Assembly: GCA_002413185.1 (NCBI GenBank)
Contig: DHWM01000048.1
Location: 16,788-40,015 of the forward strand
DNA length: 23,228 nucleotides
DNA from: Actinobacteria bacterium UBA5182
GTDB taxonomy: Bacteria > Actinomycetota > UBA4738
Reading direction: 5' to 3'
In this document: in pieces, positions 20,675 through 23,228 of the stretch
How the letters are laid out: the number at the start of each line of letters is the position of its first letter
How positions within the stretch are numbered: the stretch's first letter is position 1
Made by a program: the position numbers and the translations under genes
Notes under the pieces: generated by a model
What the model saw: the letters and a program-made list of their open reading frames with translations, nothing else
Databases searched by the model: none
Told to the model about the DNA's origin: nothing

Positions 20675-22156
20675 ATGGCTGAAGCGGACACGGCCAAGGC
20701 GACCCGGTTCGAGACCGTCATCGGCCTGGAATGCCACGTCGAGCTCTCCACGGCCACCAAGATGTTCTGCGGGTGCCTGAACGCCTTTGGCGCGCCGCCG
20801 AACACCAACGTCTGTCCCGTCTGCCTGGGGCACCCCGGGACGCTCCCCGTTCCCAACGAGAAGGCCATCGAGTACACCATCAAGATCGGCCTGGCCCTGG
20901 GCTGCCGAATCGCTCCCCACTCGATCTTCCATCGTAAGAACTACTTCTATCCGGACATGCCGAAGAACTTCCAGATCTCCCAGTACGACCTCCCACTGTG
21001 CGTCGGCGGACATCTCGACATCGAAGTGGACGGCGAAACCCATCGGGTCGGGATCACCCGCGTGCACCTGGAGGAGGACACCGGCAAGACCGTGCATGGC
21101 GGCGCCACCGGGCGGATCGGTGGGGCCGAGTACGCCCTGGAGGACTACAACCGGGCGGGCGTCCCGCTGGTCGAGGTGGTTTCCGAGCCAGACATGCGGA
21201 GCGCTGAGCAAGCCCGCGCATACCTGACCGAGCTGCGGGCCACCCTCGAGTCGCTGGGGGTCTCCGACGTTCGTATGGAGGAGGGCTCCCTCCGGTGCGA
21301 CGCGAACGTCAGCCTTCGTCGCCCCGGTTCGGAGGAGCTCGGCACGAAGATCGAGATCAAGAACCTCAACTCCATCCGGTCGCTGTATCGAGCGCTCAAT
21401 TTCGAAGAGGAGCGCCAGCAGGTGGCCCTGGAGCGAGGCGAACCGCTCATCCAGGAGACCCGGCACTGGGACGAAGGGAAGGGGATCACCACGCACGGAC
21501 GATCCAAGGAGTACGCCTTCGACTACCGCTACTTCCCGGAGCCGGACCTGGCGCCCCTGGAGCCCGATCCCCAATGGATCGAGACGCTTCGGGCCGAGCT
21601 CCCCGAGTTGCCCGCCGCTCGGCGCCGCCGGTTCCAGGACGAACTGGGACTGTCCGCGCACCAGGCCGGGCTGGTGGCCTCGTCGGCGGAGTGGGCGAGG
21701 TTCTTCGAGGCGACCGTGTCGGCCGGGGCGGACCCACGAGCGGCGGCCAACTGGATGACCGGCGACCTCGCCGCGCTGCTCCGGGAAACCCATCAGAGCC
21801 TCACCGCGGCGAAGGTCACGCCGGAGCACCTGGCCGAACTGGTGAAGCTCCTTGACGAACAGGTCATTTCGTCGGCCGGAGCCAAGGTCGCCCTGGCGGA
21901 GGCCTTCGCCACCGGGGCGTCCGTGGACGCGGTCGTGGAGGCGAAGGGCCTCCGTCAGGTCGGGGACTCGGAGGCGCTGGGCGGGATGATCGAGCAGGTC
22001 ATCGAGGAGAACCCCGCCCCCGTGGAGCAGTTTCGAAAGGGCAAGGAGGGCGTCCTGGGGTTCCTGGTGGGGCAGGTCATGAAGAAGAGCGGCGGAGCGG
22101 CGAACCCCAAGGTCGCCGCCGAGCTCCTGCGGGAACGCCTCTCCGGCTCCGGCTGA
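20675..22156 (+). CDS. gatB: Aspartyl/glutamyl-tRNA amidotransferase subunit B
   Basis: Predicted 493-residue subunit that phosphorylates the misacyl-tRNA carboxylate with ATP and transfers ammonia from GatA. The N-terminal cradle domain begins FETVIGLECHVEL (12-24). Its zinc site is C32-x-C34 with C47-x2-C50 (MFCGCLNAFGAPPNTNVCPVC). Family blocks KNYFYPDMPKNFQISQYD, HLEEDTGKTVHG, DYNRAGVPLVEVVSEPD and SLRCDANVSLR follow, with NLNSIRSLYRALNFE and EYAFDYRYFPEPDL. The last 150 residues are the helical and YqeY-like tRNA-binding tail ending PKVAAELLRERL. Length and motifs are complete. Together with gatCA it gives the full amidotransferase, so this organism probably makes Gln-tRNA or Asn-tRNA indirectly. 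Confidence 0.96.
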   Translation: MAEADTAKATRFETVIGLECHVELSTATKMFCGCLNAFGAPPNTNVCPVCLGHPGTLPVPNEKAIEYTIKIGLALGCRIAPHSIFHRKNYFYPDMPKNFQISQYDLPLCVGGHLDIEVDGETHRVGITRVHLEEDTGKTVHGGATGRIGGAEYALEDYNRAGVPLVEVVSEPDMRSAEQARAYLTELRATLESLGVSDVRMEEGSLRCDANVSLRRPGSEELGTKIEIKNLNSIRSLYRALNFEEERQQVALERGEPLIQETRHWDEGKGITTHGRSKEYAFDYRYFPEPDLAPLEPDPQWIETLRAELPELPAARRRRFQDELGLSAHQAGLVASSAEWARFFEATVSAGADPRAAANWMTGDLAALLRETHQSLTAAKVTPEHLAELVKLLDEQVISSAGAKVALAEAFATGASVDAVVEAKGLRQVGDSEALGGMIEQVIEENPAPVEQFRKGKEGVLGFLVGQVMKKSGGAANPKVAAELLRERLSGSG

Positions 22157-22245
22157 ACCCCCTGCCGCTCCCTGGCTCGCCCCGTGGCCCGGTGATCCGA
22201 ACGGGACGATGATTCGAATGTCTCGCAGGGCGGAAAGGGGAACCC

Positions 22246-23139
22246 GTGGACGACTTCGACCTCGACAAGTACCTCAGGGCATCGAAGAAGGTCGACCTGG
22301 CCGGCGTTCGATGGGACCAGGTCTCGCAACATCCCGTGGCGGAGGGTGAGGCCAGGTCGCTCGCCTACATGATGGACATCGAATCCCACACGGTGATCTT
22401 CCTCCGGGACCTTCTCGCCACTCGAGCGGCGTTCGACCCCGACGTGACGGCGTTCCTGTCGTGCTGGGTGTACGAGGAGCTGTGGCACGGCGAGGCGTTC
22501 AGCCGCTTCCTGGGCGAGGCAGGCTACGGGCTGGGCCCGGACGGCGAGCGGGTGTGGAGCGAAGCTCCGTATCCCAGCCGGAGGGCCAGGAATACCTGGA
22601 TCCGGCGGAAGGTGGGGGCGAAGGGCTACGCCAGCCACGTGGCCACCCTCGCCGCGGCCGCCCTGTTCAAGGACTTCGTCGCCCTGCACATGACGTGGGG
22701 TGCGGTGAACGAGCTCAGCACGCTGACCGGCTATCACCTGCTCATCGACAAGACCGAGCATCCGGTCCTGATCGACCTGCTGTCGCGCATCATCAAGGAC
22801 GAACGCCGCCACTTCGCGTTCTACCGGGCTCAGGCCCGGATGCGGCTGGCCCGGAGCCAGGAGGCCCGCCGCGTCACCCGGTGGGCGCTCGAGCACCTGT
22901 GGGCTCCGGTGGGGACCGGGGTCCGTCCCCAGGCGGAGACGGACTTCGCCATCGCCTACATCTTCGGCGACGAGGCGGGGGCGAAGGCCTCGGCGGAGAT
23001 GGACGTCACGCTCGGTGAGCTGCCCGGGCTGAAGGGTTTCTCCCTGGCCCGGGATGCCAGGCTCGACGCGCTCCGGCGTGTCCGCGTGGCCCGCCCAGCG
23101 ATGCGTGCGCCCACGCCACTGGCCGCGTTCCGGGCCTGA
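22246..23139 (+). CDS. Diiron ferritin-like protein, acyl-ACP-desaturase-like
   Basis: Predicted 297-residue helical protein with a full diiron carboxylate set: E46 (MDIESHT), E78-x2-H81 (YEELWHGEAF), E156 (WGAVNELSTLTGYHLL) and E186-x2-H189 (KDERRHFAFYRAQ). The E...ExxH...E...ExxH order in a four-helix bundle matches soluble acyl-ACP desaturases and related ferritin-like oxygenases. No membrane helix or signal peptide is seen, so it is cytosolic. The start is GTG at 22246, preceded by GGAAAGGGG about 5 nt upstream. It lies 89 bp after gatB and is probably unrelated in function. A fatty-acyl desaturase role fits the family; other roles such as an N-oxygenase or oxidase cannot be excluded from sequence alone. 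Confidence 0.75.
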   Translation: MDDFDLDKYLRASKKVDLAGVRWDQVSQHPVAEGEARSLAYMMDIESHTVIFLRDLLATRAAFDPDVTAFLSCWVYEELWHGEAFSRFLGEAGYGLGPDGERVWSEAPYPSRRARNTWIRRKVGAKGYASHVATLAAAALFKDFVALHMTWGAVNELSTLTGYHLLIDKTEHPVLIDLLSRIIKDERRHFAFYRAQARMRLARSQEARRVTRWALEHLWAPVGTGVRPQAETDFAIAYIFGDEAGAKASAEMDVTLGELPGLKGFSLARDARLDALRRVRVARPAMRAPTPLAAFRA

Positions 23140-23202
23140 GACAGCCTGATACGCTGCCCCTCGGACTTCCCCGCGAACGCACATCGTGGGGGTGAGGCGA
23201 CA

Positions 23203-23228
23203 GTGGACAAGCCCGAGATCATCATGGC
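23203..23228 (+). CDS. Start of a further gene, cut by window edge (possibly FKBP-type peptidyl-prolyl isomerase)
   Basis: A GTG at 23203 follows GGGGGTGAGG (23188-23197), a plausible ribosome site, and opens VDKPEIIM before the window ends. Actinobacterial FKBP-type isomerases often begin with a K-P-E-I segment followed by a Gly/Pro-rich stretch. Only eight residues are visible, so the product is a guess. Confidence 0.3.

Noticed and set aside
20621..21829. 402-codon minus-strand open frame opposite gatB
   Set aside because: It is antisense to a gene with unmistakable GatB motifs and shows no domain of its own.
21955..23184. 409-codon minus-strand open frame opposite the gatB end and the diiron gene
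   Set aside because: The diiron ligands are all on the plus strand in correct order; this frame is compositional.

Overview
This is a GC-rich window with dense, mostly chromosomal gene content that looks like an actinobacterial or closely related high-GC lineage. The evidence is frequent GTG starts, GTGA/ATGA gene overlaps, a SigK/RskA-like sigma and anti-sigma pair, an LCP cell-wall ligase, and abundant acyl-CoA metabolism with crotonyl-CoA carboxylase/reductase. I cannot assign a genus. I see no rRNA, tRNA, insertion sequence, CRISPR array or phage gene. No gene-free stretch exceeds about 300 bases.

Left part (1-6720). The N-terminal part of an acyl/propionyl-CoA carboxylase beta subunit runs off the left edge. 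It is divergent from a stand-alone AddB/Cas4-type PD-(D/E)XK nuclease, with a strong G-quadruplex motif between them. Crotonyl-CoA carboxylase/reductase follows on the plus strand. Facing it on the minus strand is a tight operon: XRE-type regulator, methylmalonyl/ethylmalonyl-CoA epimerase, acyl-CoA dehydrogenase, APH-fold kinase and HAD hydrolase. The last three proteins are the three domains of animal ACAD10 as separate genes. Kinase plus dehydrogenase is also the logic of ACAD11 and of the LvaA/LvaC levulinate system. I infer a 4-hydroxyacyl-CoA phosphorylation/elimination pathway whose propionyl-CoA product could feed the neighbouring carboxylase and epimerase.

Middle part (6700-12320). 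A divergent FtsH-like AAA+/M41 membrane protease is split by a +1 change in a C7 run inside its Walker A motif. It is followed by an acetyl-CoA acetyltransferase, a decayed hicA remnant with an intact-looking hicB, a second (canonical) acyl-CoA dehydrogenase, and a translationally coupled hotdog thioesterase.

Right part (12350-23228). A MarR regulator with a palindromic operator inside its own promoter is coupled to an MFS exporter. The exporter reading frame runs about 320 nt antisense into the anti-sigma gene. The ECF sigma/anti-sigma pair and an acetyl-CoA-synthetase-like ligase lie on the minus strand. They are followed on the plus strand by an LCP protein, gatC-gatA, gatB (tRNA-dependent amidotransferase), a diiron ferritin-like protein, and the first codons of one more gene.

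Two themes stand out. The first is acyl-CoA carbon flow: carboxylase, Ccr, epimerase, two dehydrogenases, thiolase, thioesterase and CoA ligase. The second is local control by regulators sitting beside their own palindromic sites. Several genes have a TANNNT box 6-9 nt before the start codon and no Shine-Dalgarno, which suggests leaderless transcripts.
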